Positions 24,503-32,499 of a stretch of DNA of 35,770 bases are shown piece after piece; positions within the stretch are counted from its first letter, which is position 1; every line of letters starts with the position of its first letter. The notes under the pieces are model-generated. The model saw only the letters and a list, made by a program, of their open reading frames with translations. It made no database searches and was not told where the DNA came from. A program made the position numbers and the translations under genes. This stretch comes from Candidatus Altimarinota bacterium (GTDB lineage: Bacteria; Patescibacteriota; Gracilibacteria; UBA4473): the NCBI GenBank assembly GCA_021734525.1, contig JAIPIW010000009.1:1-35770 (forward strand). The letters are read 5' to 3'.

Positions 24503-24691
24503 ATGATTACTTTTGAAATAAAAAAAGACGGCACAGAGTTTCATGCTTGGAGTCCAGAATTACCGGGATGTCATACGCATGGAAGGACGGTGAAAGAAGC
24601 CCTACTAAACTTAAAAGATGCAGCAGGATTGTATTTAGAGACCGTTATGGAGGAATCAATTGCTAAACAAACTTTAGAAAGTGTTGCATGA
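24503..24691 (+). CDS. hicB: HicB-like antitoxin
   Basis: The 62-residue protein shows the partial RNase H-like fold of HicB antitoxins: ITFEIKKDGTEFHAWSPELPGCHTHGRTVKEALLNLKDAAGLYLETV. The PELPGCHTxGxTxxEAxxN run is the signature. It lacks the C-terminal DNA-binding domain of longer HicB proteins, so autorepression would need another route. The stop overlaps the toxin start (ATGA), so the two are translationally coupled. Confidence 0.85.
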   Translation: MITFEIKKDGTEFHAWSPELPGCHTHGRTVKEALLNLKDAAGLYLETVMEESIAKQTLESVA

Positions 24692-24867
24692 AACCAAGGG
24701 AATTAGTTAAGTTGCTAGAGGAGAATAATTTCTTCTTTGTTCGTCAAACCGGTAGTCATGCTATCTATAAAAAATTTGGTCACAAGTTGATAATAGTTCC
24801 GATTCACAACCGAGATATTCCAACAGGAACCTTGAAGGCTATTTTGAAGGATGCTAGTTTGAAATAG
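24688..24867 (+). CDS. hicA: HicA-like mRNA interferase toxin
   Basis: A 59-residue protein beginning MKPRELVKLLEENNFFFVRQ, followed by TGSHAIYKK with the catalytic His of the HicA double-stranded-RNA-binding-like fold, then LIIVPIHNRDIPTGTLKAILKDASL. HicA cleaves mRNA and is blocked by HicB. It overlaps hicB by 4 bp in antitoxin-first order. The stop codon is the first three bases of a 20-bp AT palindrome shared with the 3' end of dnaA. Confidence 0.85.
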   Translation: MKPRELVKLLEENNFFFVRQTGSHAIYKKFGHKLIIVPIHNRDIPTGTLKAILKDASLK

Positions 24868-24884
24868 TATATTATAATATACTA
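24865..24884. repeat. AT palindrome copy 5, between convergent hicA and dnaA
   Basis: TAGTATATTATAATATACTA, a perfect 20-bp palindrome containing the family core TATATTATAATATA (the outer pair differs from other copies but in a compensated way). It includes the hicA stop and ends 1 nt before the dnaA stop. No promoter is needed here. Confidence 0.8.
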
Positions 24885-24885
24885 T

Positions 24886-26295
24886 TTATTTCACTCCCAA
24901 ATCCTTTCGCAATGCATGAATATGTCTAGCGGTGGTGGAATCCTTTCTTTTTAAGCCAGATATTTTCCTAATCCCATGCATAATTGTGGTGTGATTTTTA
25001 CCACCAAAATCTTTGCCAATAGATTCGTGACTCATACGTAGGATGTCTTTGCAGAGGGTCCAGGCAATTTGTCTAGGGAAAACTATTCCTTGTTTACGGG
25101 AATTACCCAGTAGTTCTGTGGCTGGTACTTGGAAGTATTCACTAACGGCAGTAATGATTTCGTCTGGGCTTTTAGCAAAACCTGCTTTGGCTCCATCAGA
25201 TGTTTCTAATTCTTCAGAAGGATTTAGTTTGCGGAACATTTTTCCTACAGATTGGATAGTAGGGGACATTTCTGATAGTTCTACTTCGGCTGAAATCTGA
25301 TTCAGAATATTTTCTAGTTCCCGCAAACTCTTTCTGACATTTGCCGCAATAAATTCTTGGACATCATTAGGAAGAACAAGCTTTAGTTCTTTGGATTTTT
25401 CCTGGACGATGGCGAGTCTGGTTTCATATCCGGGCATTTGGACATCAACAGACAGTCCCCAGCCCATTCTACTCCGGAGACGGTCAGAAATTCCGACTAA
25501 TTCGGAAGGTGGTCGGTCAGCAGAAAAGATAATCTGCTTGTTGAATTCGAAAAGATCATTAAAGGTATTAAATAACTCTTCCTGAGTTTTTTCTTTACCT
25601 TCAAAAAACTGGACGTCATCTAGAATAAGAGCATCTACCCGACGGTATTTCTTTCGTAATTCATCCCCCTTCCTATTTCGAATAGCATCTACGATTTCGT
25701 TAATAAATCTTTCAGAAGTGGTGTAAACCACAATAGCGTCTGGATTGCGACGGATAATCTCATTAGCTGTTCCCTGCAGGAGATGTGTTTTACCAAGTCC
25801 CACTCCACCATAAACAAAGAGGGGATTGTATTTCTTTTTTTCTTTAGAACCACTCTCTGTAACCGCCATGCAGGCAGCGTGAGCAAGTTTTGTTTCTTCT
25901 CCAACTACGAAATTTCCTAGAGTGAATTTAGAGTGCACAATGCGCGATTTTAAATCACCGGTTAGTTTTACATCTGGTTGATTAGGTAACTTCCGAGGAG
26001 CTTTTGCTTTTTCAAAAGCTTGGGGTGTAGCAGATGGTGAATCAGCTAAAGTAAGATCAACATTAAAAAAGATCTTATCTATTTCTGGCAAAATAGCTTT
26101 AATATTTTGCAGAATCATGCCGTGGTATTTAGTTTCTAACCAGTTCTTATTCATTTCGGTTGGACAGCTAAGTAGAACTGCTCCACCAGATATTTCTGAG
26201 ATTCTGACCTTTTTGAACCAGGTATGAAACTCCATGCGCGAGATTTTCTCGGACATTCTAGTTAAAACGGCATCCCAGACTTGTACTTTGTCCAT
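24886..26295 (-). CDS. dnaA: Chromosomal replication initiator DnaA
   Basis: The 469-residue protein has the four DnaA domains: an N-terminal helical domain (VWDAVLTRMSEKISRMEFHTWFKKV), a linker at about 85-115, the AAA+ domain (about 118-330) with Walker A GGVGLGKT (163-170), Walker B ALILDDVQFFEGKEKTQEELF and RLRSRMGWGL, and the C-terminal helix-turn-helix with GKNHTTIMHGIRKI that reads DnaA boxes. It opens the replication origin. It starts 10 nt after purA and so is probably transcribed with it. No cluster of DnaA boxes is visible beside it, so the origin is not recognised here. Confidence 0.97.
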   Translation of the reverse strand: MDKVQVWDAVLTRMSEKISRMEFHTWFKKVRISEISGGAVLLSCPTEMNKNWLETKYHGMILQNIKAILPEIDKIFFNVDLTLADSPSATPQAFEKAKAPRKLPNQPDVKLTGDLKSRIVHSKFTLGNFVVGEETKLAHAACMAVTESGSKEKKKYNPLFVYGGVGLGKTHLLQGTANEIIRRNPDAIVVYTTSERFINEIVDAIRNRKGDELRKKYRRVDALILDDVQFFEGKEKTQEELFNTFNDLFEFNKQIIFSADRPPSELVGISDRLRSRMGWGLSVDVQMPGYETRLAIVQEKSKELKLVLPNDVQEFIAANVRKSLRELENILNQISAEVELSEMSPTIQSVGKMFRKLNPSEELETSDGAKAGFAKSPDEIITAVSEYFQVPATELLGNSRKQGIVFPRQIAWTLCKDILRMSHESIGKDFGGKNHTTIMHGIRKISGLKRKDSTTARHIHALRKDLGVK

Positions 26296-26305
26296 GAGAT
26301 TAAAA

Positions 26306-27592
26306 TTATTTCTTAAAAATTAAATCCCCCCGGTCAGGTCCTACACCAATTGCGCCAACTTTAGCACCAATGAATTTTTCGATGGCCAAAACATAGTTCT
26401 GGGCATTTTGTGGTAATTTGCTGAATTCAGATATGCCACTAAGATCTTCCTCCCAACCTGGAAAAGTTTCGTATTCGATACGCAATTTTTCGTTGGCTTT
26501 TCTAGTTGTTGGAACGGTAAAAAGCTCGGTGTCATCTAGGAAGTATCTTTGGGCAATTTTCAATTCCTTGAGTCCAGAAAGGACATCTAGTTTGGTAAGA
26601 TTAATGGTATTGATACCATTAGTTTCTACAGCATTACGAACTACTACGGCATCAAACCAACCGCATCGTCTAGGTCTACCAGTTGTAGCGCCAAACTCTA
26701 CGCCTTTTTTCTGTATATATTGTCCAATTTCATCTGTTATCTCTGATGGAAATGGTCCAGAACCAACTCTAGTGGTATAGGCTTTGGTAATTCCAATAAC
26801 GTCGGAAATAGATTTTGGAGAAACTCCAAGTCCAGTACAAACACCACCCAAACAAATAGAACTGGAGGTGACAAAAGGATAAGTGCCGTGGTCGATATCT
26901 AGTTGTTGTCCTTGGGCTCCTTCAAAAAGTACTTTCTTGCCGTCTAGAATAGAATCGTTAAGGAATTTTCTAGTATCGGTTAGCAATGGTTTAATCATTT
27001 CCCGATAAGACATTAGTTCTTCTAATTCTTTGGTGGGATCAAGATTTAAGTCGAAGTTTTTACCATGGAAAGCACAGTTAAATTCCAGCTTCTCTTTTAA
27101 CAGGTCTAGATCCAAAAGATCTTCACAACGAATACCAATACGGGCGAATTTGTCGGTATAAGCAGGACCAATTCCTCTTTGGGTAGTACCGACTTTTTTA
27201 CTACCTTTACGTTCTTCTAAGGCGGCATCTATTTCTTTGTGATAGTTTAAAATTATATGAGCCCTGAGAGACAGTTTTACCCTAGAAGAAATTTCTAATC
27301 CCTTATCTTCTAGTAGTTTTATTTCTTTAGCGAGTTCCGCAATTTCTACCACAGTCCCATTCCCAATAACACCAATGGTGTTAGGGTGTAGCATGGCGGA
27401 AGGTAATAAATGGAAAATAAATTTGTCCCCATTTACTACAATTGTGTGTCCAGCATTTGCTCCTCCGGCACTCCGGCAAACGATATCAAAATGACTACTT
27501 AAAGCATCAACTAGTTTTCCTTTTCCTTCATCTCCCCATTGAGTTCCGAGTATTGCCACATTTTGACCAAGGGAAGCGAGAAAATCTTTCAT
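26306..27592 (-). CDS. purA: Adenylosuccinate synthetase
   Basis: The 428-residue enzyme joins IMP and aspartate with GTP, the first step from IMP to AMP. The N-terminal WGDEGKGKLVD (about 19-29) is the GTP-binding signature with the catalytic Asp; GGANAGHTIV, GTTQRGIGPAYTDK, EGAQGQQLDIDHGTYPFVTSS and TTGRPRRCGWFD follow in order. The length is typical. It has its own promoter and probably carries dnaA behind it. Confidence 0.96.
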   Translation of the reverse strand: MKDFLASLGQNVAILGTQWGDEGKGKLVDALSSHFDIVCRSAGGANAGHTIVVNGDKFIFHLLPSAMLHPNTIGVIGNGTVVEIAELAKEIKLLEDKGLEISSRVKLSLRAHIILNYHKEIDAALEERKGSKKVGTTQRGIGPAYTDKFARIGIRCEDLLDLDLLKEKLEFNCAFHGKNFDLNLDPTKELEELMSYREMIKPLLTDTRKFLNDSILDGKKVLFEGAQGQQLDIDHGTYPFVTSSSICLGGVCTGLGVSPKSISDVIGITKAYTTRVGSGPFPSEITDEIGQYIQKKGVEFGATTGRPRRCGWFDAVVVRNAVETNGINTINLTKLDVLSGLKELKIAQRYFLDDTELFTVPTTRKANEKLRIEYETFPGWEEDLSGISEFSKLPQNAQNYVLAIEKFIGAKVGAIGVGPDRGDLIFKK

Positions 27593-27610
27593 TTTAACAG
27601 ATTAAAAAGG

Positions 27611-27629
27611 GGGAAAACCGTGAGGGGTC
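27611..27629. repeat. 19-bp sequence shared with the LPXTG-gene terminator
   Basis: GGGAAAACCGTGAGGGGTC, identical to 29814-29832. Here it falls in the predicted purA 5' leader and lacks the second arm of the hairpin seen in the other copy. Confidence 0.6.
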
Positions 27630-27639
27630 AGCGAGGGCA

Positions 27640-27668
27640 AATCTAGAGGTTTTGCACCGGGGTGTCAA
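27640..27668 (-). promoter_or_regulatory. Promoter for purA-dnaA
   Basis: On the minus strand: TTGACA (27668-27663), a 17-nt spacer, TAGATT (27645-27640). The leader would be about 40 nt and would contain the 19-bp repeat. Confidence 0.6.
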
Positions 27669-27700
27669 TGAAAAAATGTGGAAAATTTTAGGGGAATGTT

Positions 27701-27720
27701 TATTATATTATAATATAATA
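27701..27720. repeat. AT palindrome copy 6
   Basis: TATTATATTATAATATAATA, a perfect 20-bp palindrome containing the 16-bp family sequence. It lies 3 nt past the stop of the Cys-containing secreted gene (minus strand). Confidence 0.85.
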
Positions 27721-27723
27721 AAT

Positions 27724-28314
27724 CTAGTTTGGATTCTGAATAAAATTATACACTTTAGCTGTAAAATTGCGGAATTGATTTACGGTTTCTCCTAACCAGT
27801 GGTGAAAATAAAACCTATTACGGGTGGCAATGGTACCAAATTTTTGTTTCAAAAGAGAGCGTTCTTTTCTAGCTTGGTTTTCATTAATAATATTAATGAG
27901 TTTGGTTTTACTGACTCTGCTTATTTGGTTGGCTTTAGATTGGCACCACTGGTCCTGACTGTAGTTTTTGGACTTATCTAAATTTTCTCCACACTGGGTA
28001 AAAACTTTTTCACAGATATCTGCCAGACACTGTTCGTGTTGGCGGAAATCATAAATTCCTTTTTCGGCGATGAAGTTGGGGTTGGAGCCATTGTCTTGGT
28101 GAATAATATCTAAAACTTCGGATTGGAAACCATCGGCTTCATCCTTTAGAGCTTCGCTGGCTAGTAGTTCATAGCTACGGAAACTATTATTACAACGGTC
28201 GTCCTCATGGAAATTAGAAATAGAACGAGGGCAAAATAGTTTTGGGGCTTGAGTGAAAGCAAAAACTTCTCCACTCGTAAATAATATCAATCCTAACCAT
28301 AGGAAAATTTTCAT
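27724..28314 (-). CDS. Secreted protein with six cysteines
   Basis: Unrecognised, 196 residues. The N-terminus (KIFLWLGLILFTSGEVFA-F) is a clear signal peptide with cleavage near residue 19. The mature protein has six Cys (LFCPRS, DDRCNNS, EQCLADICEKVFTQCG, DQWCQSK), an even number that could form three disulfides outside the cell. A basic, aromatic C-terminal helix (RNRFYFHHWLGETVNQFRNFTAKVYNFI) follows. It is divergent from the LPXTG surface-protein gene with 162 bp between the two, so the pair may share regulation. Function unknown. Confidence 0.72.
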   Translation of the reverse strand: MKIFLWLGLILFTSGEVFAFTQAPKLFCPRSISNFHEDDRCNNSFRSYELLASEALKDEADGFQSEVLDIIHQDNGSNPNFIAEKGIYDFRQHEQCLADICEKVFTQCGENLDKSKNYSQDQWCQSKANQISRVSKTKLINIINENQARKERSLLKQKFGTIATRNRFYFHHWLGETVNQFRNFTAKVYNFIQNPN

Positions 28315-28476
28315 AATTGAATTCTAAAGCATGTTTTTAGGGGGAGCAAATTAGTAAGTATTACTTAACAATAAAAGCATCTATCTCGCTACGAGAAATT
28401 GGACAAAAAAGTTGCTCATGCACAATAATTTTGTTTCAATGAAAGGTGAATAAATTTTGTATTCTAGTTCACAAAT
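28315..28476. other. Divergent intergenic region
   Basis: No gene, RNA or convincing promoter pair was found. There are AT-rich stretches and a partial resemblance to the TGAACA dyad (TGGACA-N7-TGCTCA), too degenerate to count. Confidence 0.4.
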
Positions 28477-29778
28477 ATGAAACACTTTGGCTGGTCCACT
28501 TTCGTTGTTGGTCTAATGCTCTCTTCTGTTGTTGCCATTGCATTTGCTCTTAATGAAGAACAATGGGATGGTGATACGGGCGGTGACGATTTGGTCTTTC
28601 CGGGGGGAGTGCTTATTGATAATGTGACTTTGCCTTCTAATTTAGGAGATGACATTGGAACTAGTAAAGTATCTACTATTGGTACTGGTAGTGTTACGAT
28701 ATTTAATAGAACTAGATCGGGACTTGCTTTGAGTTTTCCAGGTGGGACAGATATCAGTGTGACGCGAGAATGGGATTCTGAAAGTCCTACTAATCTATGG
28801 TGGGAAGGAGTTCTTAGTGCTCCACAACCAGGCGAAAATCCTATTTATAATGGAGATAACATTTATTTCGATAAAGACGGACTTCATCCTAACAGTAGTA
28901 TTCATGTCGTAAGCACTTTTGGTATGGGATTATCAAACGAAGAATACAAATTTTCTAATCCAGCCACCTTTAATTTCACCGGAATAAATGAAGCTCCTGG
29001 TAAAAAGATTTGGTATGCTATCAAGGAAACAGTTCCCCCAGGAGAAGCGGATGAGGCAGAATGGGAGATTCTTGAGGGAAATTTTTGCGTGGTTAAATCT
29101 GGTGGAATTTGTACGGTGGAATTAGATGCTTTAAATGCAATTACTTTTGTTCGAGAGATTTTTGGTCAGTGTCCGAGAACAGAAGGATCTGATACTACTA
29201 TTAAGAATGGATTAACTAGTGGAGTGCCTTGGTGTGATGTTTCTTGTGATCGTGGGTACGAAATAGATTATGCAGAAATGAAGTGTGTTGCAAAGGAGGG
29301 ATTTATTAACGAAGAGTTACTACCAGAAGAGCCAGAAGTTGTGGAAGAGGTTTACATGGAAGATGAGGGGGTTTTTGTGCCACCAGGATACTTCCGCTAC
29401 ACAGGAAGTGGTGAACAGTATAAAAAAACATCAACAAATGGATTAGTAGGGGAAGATCGATTAAGAGTTCAACGAACTAATGCGGCAGTACGTAAAACGA
29501 TAGGGGATGATCAGCCAGAAGAAGTGGAAGTAGTAGATACCACCAAAGATAGTTTTATGGACTATTTGTGGCGGGTGAGAGATTTCTTTGGAGAACACTC
29601 TAACGTTGTTACCGTATCAGAAGAAGTAGAAACAGGAGAAATGATGGAGGAAGGAATGGAAGAGTCAGAAGTTCATTCTTCAGCTCCATTACTACCTAGT
29701 ACCGGACCTGGTATTTTTGTAGGTCTGGCTGCGGTAGGCCTCGGTCTCATGGTTATTGGAGGCCGACGAAGACATTAA
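28477..29778 (+). CDS. LPXTG cell-surface protein, sortase substrate
   Basis: The 433-residue protein has an N-terminal signal peptide (WSTFVVGLMLSSVVAIAFA) and a complete C-terminal sorting signal: LPSTG at 406-410, a hydrophobic stretch (IFVGLAAVGLGLMVIG) and a basic end (GRRRH). A sortase would cut between Thr and Gly and attach the protein to the cell surface. The ectodomain is beta-rich and Gly/Asp-rich in its first 200 residues, then has a Cys-containing segment (FCVVKSGGICTVE; GQCPRTEGS; PWCDVSCDRGY; MKCVAK), then long acidic stretches (EELLPEEPEVVEEVYMEDEG) as a stalk. No known adhesin domain is recognised, and no sortase gene is in the window. Confidence 0.82.
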   Translation: MKHFGWSTFVVGLMLSSVVAIAFALNEEQWDGDTGGDDLVFPGGVLIDNVTLPSNLGDDIGTSKVSTIGTGSVTIFNRTRSGLALSFPGGTDISVTREWDSESPTNLWWEGVLSAPQPGENPIYNGDNIYFDKDGLHPNSSIHVVSTFGMGLSNEEYKFSNPATFNFTGINEAPGKKIWYAIKETVPPGEADEAEWEILEGNFCVVKSGGICTVELDALNAITFVREIFGQCPRTEGSDTTIKNGLTSGVPWCDVSCDRGYEIDYAEMKCVAKEGFINEELLPEEPEVVEEVYMEDEGVFVPPGYFRYTGSGEQYKKTSTNGLVGEDRLRVQRTNAAVRKTIGDDQPEEVEVVDTTKDSFMDYLWRVRDFFGEHSNVVTVSEEVETGEMMEEGMEESEVHSSAPLLPSTGPGIFVGLAAVGLGLMVIGGRRRH

Positions 29779-29813
29779 TATCGACTTACAGTGGGAATTT
29801 GTGGGTTAAGATT

Positions 29814-29844
29814 GGGAAAACCGTGAGGGGTCGCGGTTTTTCCA
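29814..29844 (+). terminator. Terminator after the LPXTG gene
   Basis: GGAAAAACCG-type hairpin: GGAAAACCG, loop TGAGGGGT, CGCGGTTTTTCC, so the downstream arm carries its own T run. The first 19 bases are identical to 27611-27629. Confidence 0.7.
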
Positions 29845-29869
29845 TATGGGGAGAAATTAGGTAAAAAAT

Positions 29870-29897
29870 TTGACTTTTATCCCTTGTCTCATACAAT
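29870..29897 (+). promoter_or_regulatory. Promoter for rpmE and the downstream cluster
   Basis: TTGACT, a 16-nt spacer and TACAAT, 32 nt before the L31 start. Confidence 0.6.
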
Positions 29898-29929
29898 CTG
29901 CGGGAATTTTTAGAGTTTTTAACGAAAAA

Positions 29930-30190
29930 ATGAAAAAAGATATTCATCCCGAGTCCCACCCCGTAATTTTCCGAGATGCTAGTGCTGGAGCAGACTTTGT
30001 TATGTGGTCAACACTTACATCTAAGGAAATAGAAAAAGTAAATGGTGTAGATCATTATGTAATTCACTTAGATATCTCTTCTGCTTCCCATCCATTCTTT
30101 ACTGGAAAACAGAAGCTAGTAGATACTTCCGGACGAGTTGAGAAGTTCAAAGCTCAGATGGAAAGAGTTAAAAAAACTACTGCAAAATAA
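29930..30190 (+). CDS. rpmE: 50S ribosomal protein L31, type B
   Basis: From the ATG at 29930 the protein has 86 residues. It starts MKKDIHPESHPVIFRDASAG and contains STLTS and HYVIHLDISSASHPFFTGKQKLVDTSGRVEKF, the L31 type-B (YkgM-like) pattern. It has no Cys, so it is the zinc-independent form. In bacteria with both forms the B type is made under zinc shortage; here no second form is visible. An upstream in-frame ATG at 29870 overlaps the promoter and is rejected. Confidence 0.93.
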   Translation: MKKDIHPESHPVIFRDASAGADFVMWSTLTSKEIEKVNGVDHYVIHLDISSASHPFFTGKQKLVDTSGRVEKFKAQMERVKKTTAK

Positions 30191-30193
30191 AAT

Positions 30194-31051
30194 ATGAAAA
30201 AAAGTTCTGCACTTGCGTATGGTAATTGGAAAAAACTTCTTATAGATGCTTTTCATTCCTATCCGGCTATTTGGTGGCGGATTTCGGCCATAAGCGTGCT
30301 GACTATGATCATGATTTTTGCTGGAACAGCCATTTTTTTACAGATTGGGCTCTTTTTCTTCAAAGAGAGTTTTGAAAATTTTATGGCTAACTTGCAGTAC
30401 GGAGGTTCAATTATTAGTTTTACTTCAGTCTTATTCTTATTAGTGCTTTGGGCTCTATTTGTGGTGACATTCTCCATTAATGGTAAGATTGGGAATCTAA
30501 TTACTATGCGGAATTACGTGCACAATAAGAAACAAAATCCTTTTAACATTTATTTTAAAGAAGCTTGGACTTATTTTTGGCGATACGTAGTGACTGGCTT
30601 ACAAATGCTCTACTATATCCTTTGGCCAGTAGCTTTAGTGTTGGTAGTTGTTTTTGCTATTACTTACTTCTTGCCCATAGAATTAATTTCCACTATTGGA
30701 TTTTTTCTGAGTGCAGTATTATTTATTTGGCGGGGACTAAAAGTATTTTTGTCTCAGCTGTTACTAGTAGAATTTAATAAGGATCCTAAAAAAAGTATTG
30801 AAGGAAGCATTAAAGCTGTCCAAGGTAATTGGTGGTCAGTACTACTTTTTCTACTGGGTTGCTTCTTCCTCATTAGTTTAGTAAGAGTCTTATTTATTGG
30901 ACCAGCTATGATTTGGGAGGAAATAGAGACCCTAGTTAGTATTTTAGCTACCGTTGATTTCCTTTTTTCCTTTTTTGTTTTAGCCCCTTTGCTTATTAGT
31001 TTTATGTACTTATTCATGCTTCATCTTACTAAGTTAAAAAATATTAAATAA
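30194..31051 (+). CDS. Multi-pass membrane protein
   Basis: Unrecognised, 285 residues. About six hydrophobic segments are visible, starting at about residue 30 (ISVLTMIMIFAGTAIFLQIGLFFF), 73, 135, 160, 213 and 256. Soluble loops include KNNKK-like basic turns and NKDPKKSIEGSIKAVQGNWWSVL. The alternation of long hydrophobic helices with an amphipathic x-x-S-x-K-A-V-x-G-N-W segment recalls the membrane domain of glycerophosphodiesterase-like (GPDPase_memb/DUF-type) proteins, but the match is by eye only. It lies 3 nt after L31 and 15 nt before L32 and so is co-transcribed with ribosomal genes. Confidence 0.68.
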   Translation: MKKSSALAYGNWKKLLIDAFHSYPAIWWRISAISVLTMIMIFAGTAIFLQIGLFFFKESFENFMANLQYGGSIISFTSVLFLLVLWALFVVTFSINGKIGNLITMRNYVHNKKQNPFNIYFKEAWTYFWRYVVTGLQMLYYILWPVALVLVVVFAITYFLPIELISTIGFFLSAVLFIWRGLKVFLSQLLLVEFNKDPKKSIEGSIKAVQGNWWSVLLFLLGCFFLISLVRVLFIGPAMIWEEIETLVSILATVDFLFSFFVLAPLLISFMYLFMLHLTKLKNIK

Positions 31052-31066
31052 TTAAATTAGAAAAAA

Positions 31067-31312
31067 ATGTCTAAAAAACCCGTCCCTTCCAAAAAACAAG
31101 CCGTAAGTTCTACCAGATCTAGACACGGAGCCTATGTCCGTAAAGTACGAACTAAATTAGCTAATGCGAGTAGCTTGGATACTTGTCCTAAATGTAAGTC
31201 CACCAAAAAGCGTCATTTCGCTTGTCAGGAGTGTGGTACTTATAATGACCGGCAAGTTTTTGAACCGAAAAGCAAAAAATCTGCTGCTCCTATCCAAGAG
31301 ATAGAAGCTTAA
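31067..31312 (+). CDS. rpmF: 50S ribosomal protein L32
   Basis: The 81-residue protein has the L32 pattern: MSKKPVPSKKQAVSSTRSRHG at the start, then a zinc-ribbon-like pair TCPKCKS...HFACQECGTYNDRQV. Unlike the L31 here, it keeps all four Cys. A C-terminal extension of about 15 residues (KSKKSAAPIQEIEA) makes it longer than the usual 56-60. Confidence 0.93.
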   Translation: MSKKPVPSKKQAVSSTRSRHGAYVRKVRTKLANASSLDTCPKCKSTKKRHFACQECGTYNDRQVFEPKSKKSAAPIQEIEA

Positions 31313-31323
31313 TTCTCTTAAAT

Positions 31324-31761
31324 ATGGCTACTGATAAAAAAGCTCGACACGAAAGCCGCGTAACTGCTGTCAAAGTACTTTTTGCTTTTTTAGCGAGAGA
31401 AGAGAAAGTAGAACTCAAAGAGGTTATGGAGCATATAGTTTCCCTAGAAGAAAAGAAGAACGATGATTTTGCGGAATCTTTATTGCAGAATGCTATAGAG
31501 AATTTAGGGAAGATTAGGTTAATTATTAAGGCTTTTGCAGTGGAATTTGCTTTCGAAAAAATTGCCCCAATTAACCGAGCGGTACTTATTTTAGGGATCA
31601 CAGAGCTAAAGTTCTTTGATACCCCTCCTATTGTGGTTATCAACGAATATATTGAGATTGCTAAGGCCTTTGGAGAAGAAAAATCAGCTTCGTTCGTGAA
31701 CGGAGTTTTGGATAGTTTCCGGATAAATATTGGTAAACAAAGAGAAGAGGAACGGGAATGA
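31324..31761 (+). CDS. nusB: Transcription antitermination protein NusB
   Basis: The 145-residue all-helical protein has the NusB features: KKARHESRVTAVKVLFAF at the start (Arg-rich, boxA-RNA binding), a central helical part, and the conserved IAPINRAVLILGITELKFFDTPPIVVINEYIEIAKAFGEEKSASFVNGVLDSF. It works with S10 in rRNA antitermination. It sits 11 nt after rpmF and 39 nt before rnc. Confidence 0.95.
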   Translation: MATDKKARHESRVTAVKVLFAFLAREEKVELKEVMEHIVSLEEKKNDDFAESLLQNAIENLGKIRLIIKAFAVEFAFEKIAPINRAVLILGITELKFFDTPPIVVINEYIEIAKAFGEEKSASFVNGVLDSFRINIGKQREEERE

Positions 31762-31800
31762 TCTTTGATTTTTATCCTAAAAAACGTTAAAAATAGAACA

Positions 31801-32499
31801 ATGAAAAATTTTGAAGACTTATTTGGCAAGATCGGTTTTGGGATAAAAAATCAACAAATCTTGCTAGAAGCTTTTACGCATCGTTCCGCAGTTAATGAGA
31901 ATTCTGACATTGCAGTTCACAACGAGAGACTGGAGTTTTTAGGAGATGCGGTATTAGAACTTATTGCCACAGAATTCCTGTACCAGAAGTTTCCAGATAA
32001 GCCAGAAGGGGAGTTAACCAATCTTCGTTCTGCTCTAGTTAAGGGAGATAATTTAGCAACAGTGGCTAGGAAACTTAATTTAGGAGAATTATTATTTATG
32101 TCGCACGGAGAAGCGAAATCTGGTGGGTCAGACAAAGACTATATTCTAGCTAACACGGTAGAGGCTTTTATTGGTGCTATCTATCTGGATTTAGGGATAG
32201 AAAAGGCCAAGGAATTCATTGAGAAGTGGATTTTGGTGGATTTAGAGGAGATTATAGAACAAGGGAAGCATATTGATGCCAAATCTGAATTCCAGGAGTT
32301 ATCACAGGACGTATTAGGAATTACTCCTCACTACCAAGTTGTGTCAGAAGATGGACCAGACCACGAAAAGATTTTTGTTTTAGCGGCTTTCTTGGAAGAA
32401 CAAAAAGTGGGAGAGGGGACTGGAGGATCTAAAAAAGAGGCTCAAGTGGCAGCAGCAGCAGATGCGCTAGTGCATAAGGAACAGTGGTTAAAACCATGA
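31801..32499 (+). CDS. rnc: Ribonuclease III
   Basis: The 232-residue protein has the catalytic domain with the signature HNERLEFLGDAVLELI (metal-binding Glu and Asp), LRSALVKGDNLATVARKLNLG, and the second metal site ILANTVEAFIGAIYLDLG. The C-terminal dsRNA-binding domain is DAKSEFQELSQDVLGITPHYQV...GEGTGGSKKEAQVAAAADAL. It processes rRNA precursors and double-stranded RNAs. The ATG at 31801 matches the family start; an in-frame ATT-region upstream does not. The stop overlaps the next gene start (ATGA). Confidence 0.96.
   Translation: MKNFEDLFGKIGFGIKNQQILLEAFTHRSAVNENSDIAVHNERLEFLGDAVLELIATEFLYQKFPDKPEGELTNLRSALVKGDNLATVARKLNLGELLFMSHGEAKSGGSDKDYILANTVEAFIGAIYLDLGIEKAKEFIEKWILVDLEEIIEQGKHIDAKSEFQELSQDVLGITPHYQVVSEDGPDHEKIFVLAAFLEEQKVGEGTGGSKKEAQVAAAADALVHKEQWLKP

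Noticed and set aside
27670-27690. Single DnaA-box-like TTTTCCACA upstream of purA as a replication origin
   Set aside because: Only one degenerate box and no cluster or unwinding element; similar single matches occur inside genes (32778, 35366).
28400-28425. Fifth TGAACA-type dyad (TGGACA-N7-TGCTCA)
   Set aside because: Each arm has a mismatch and the arms no longer pair with each other well.
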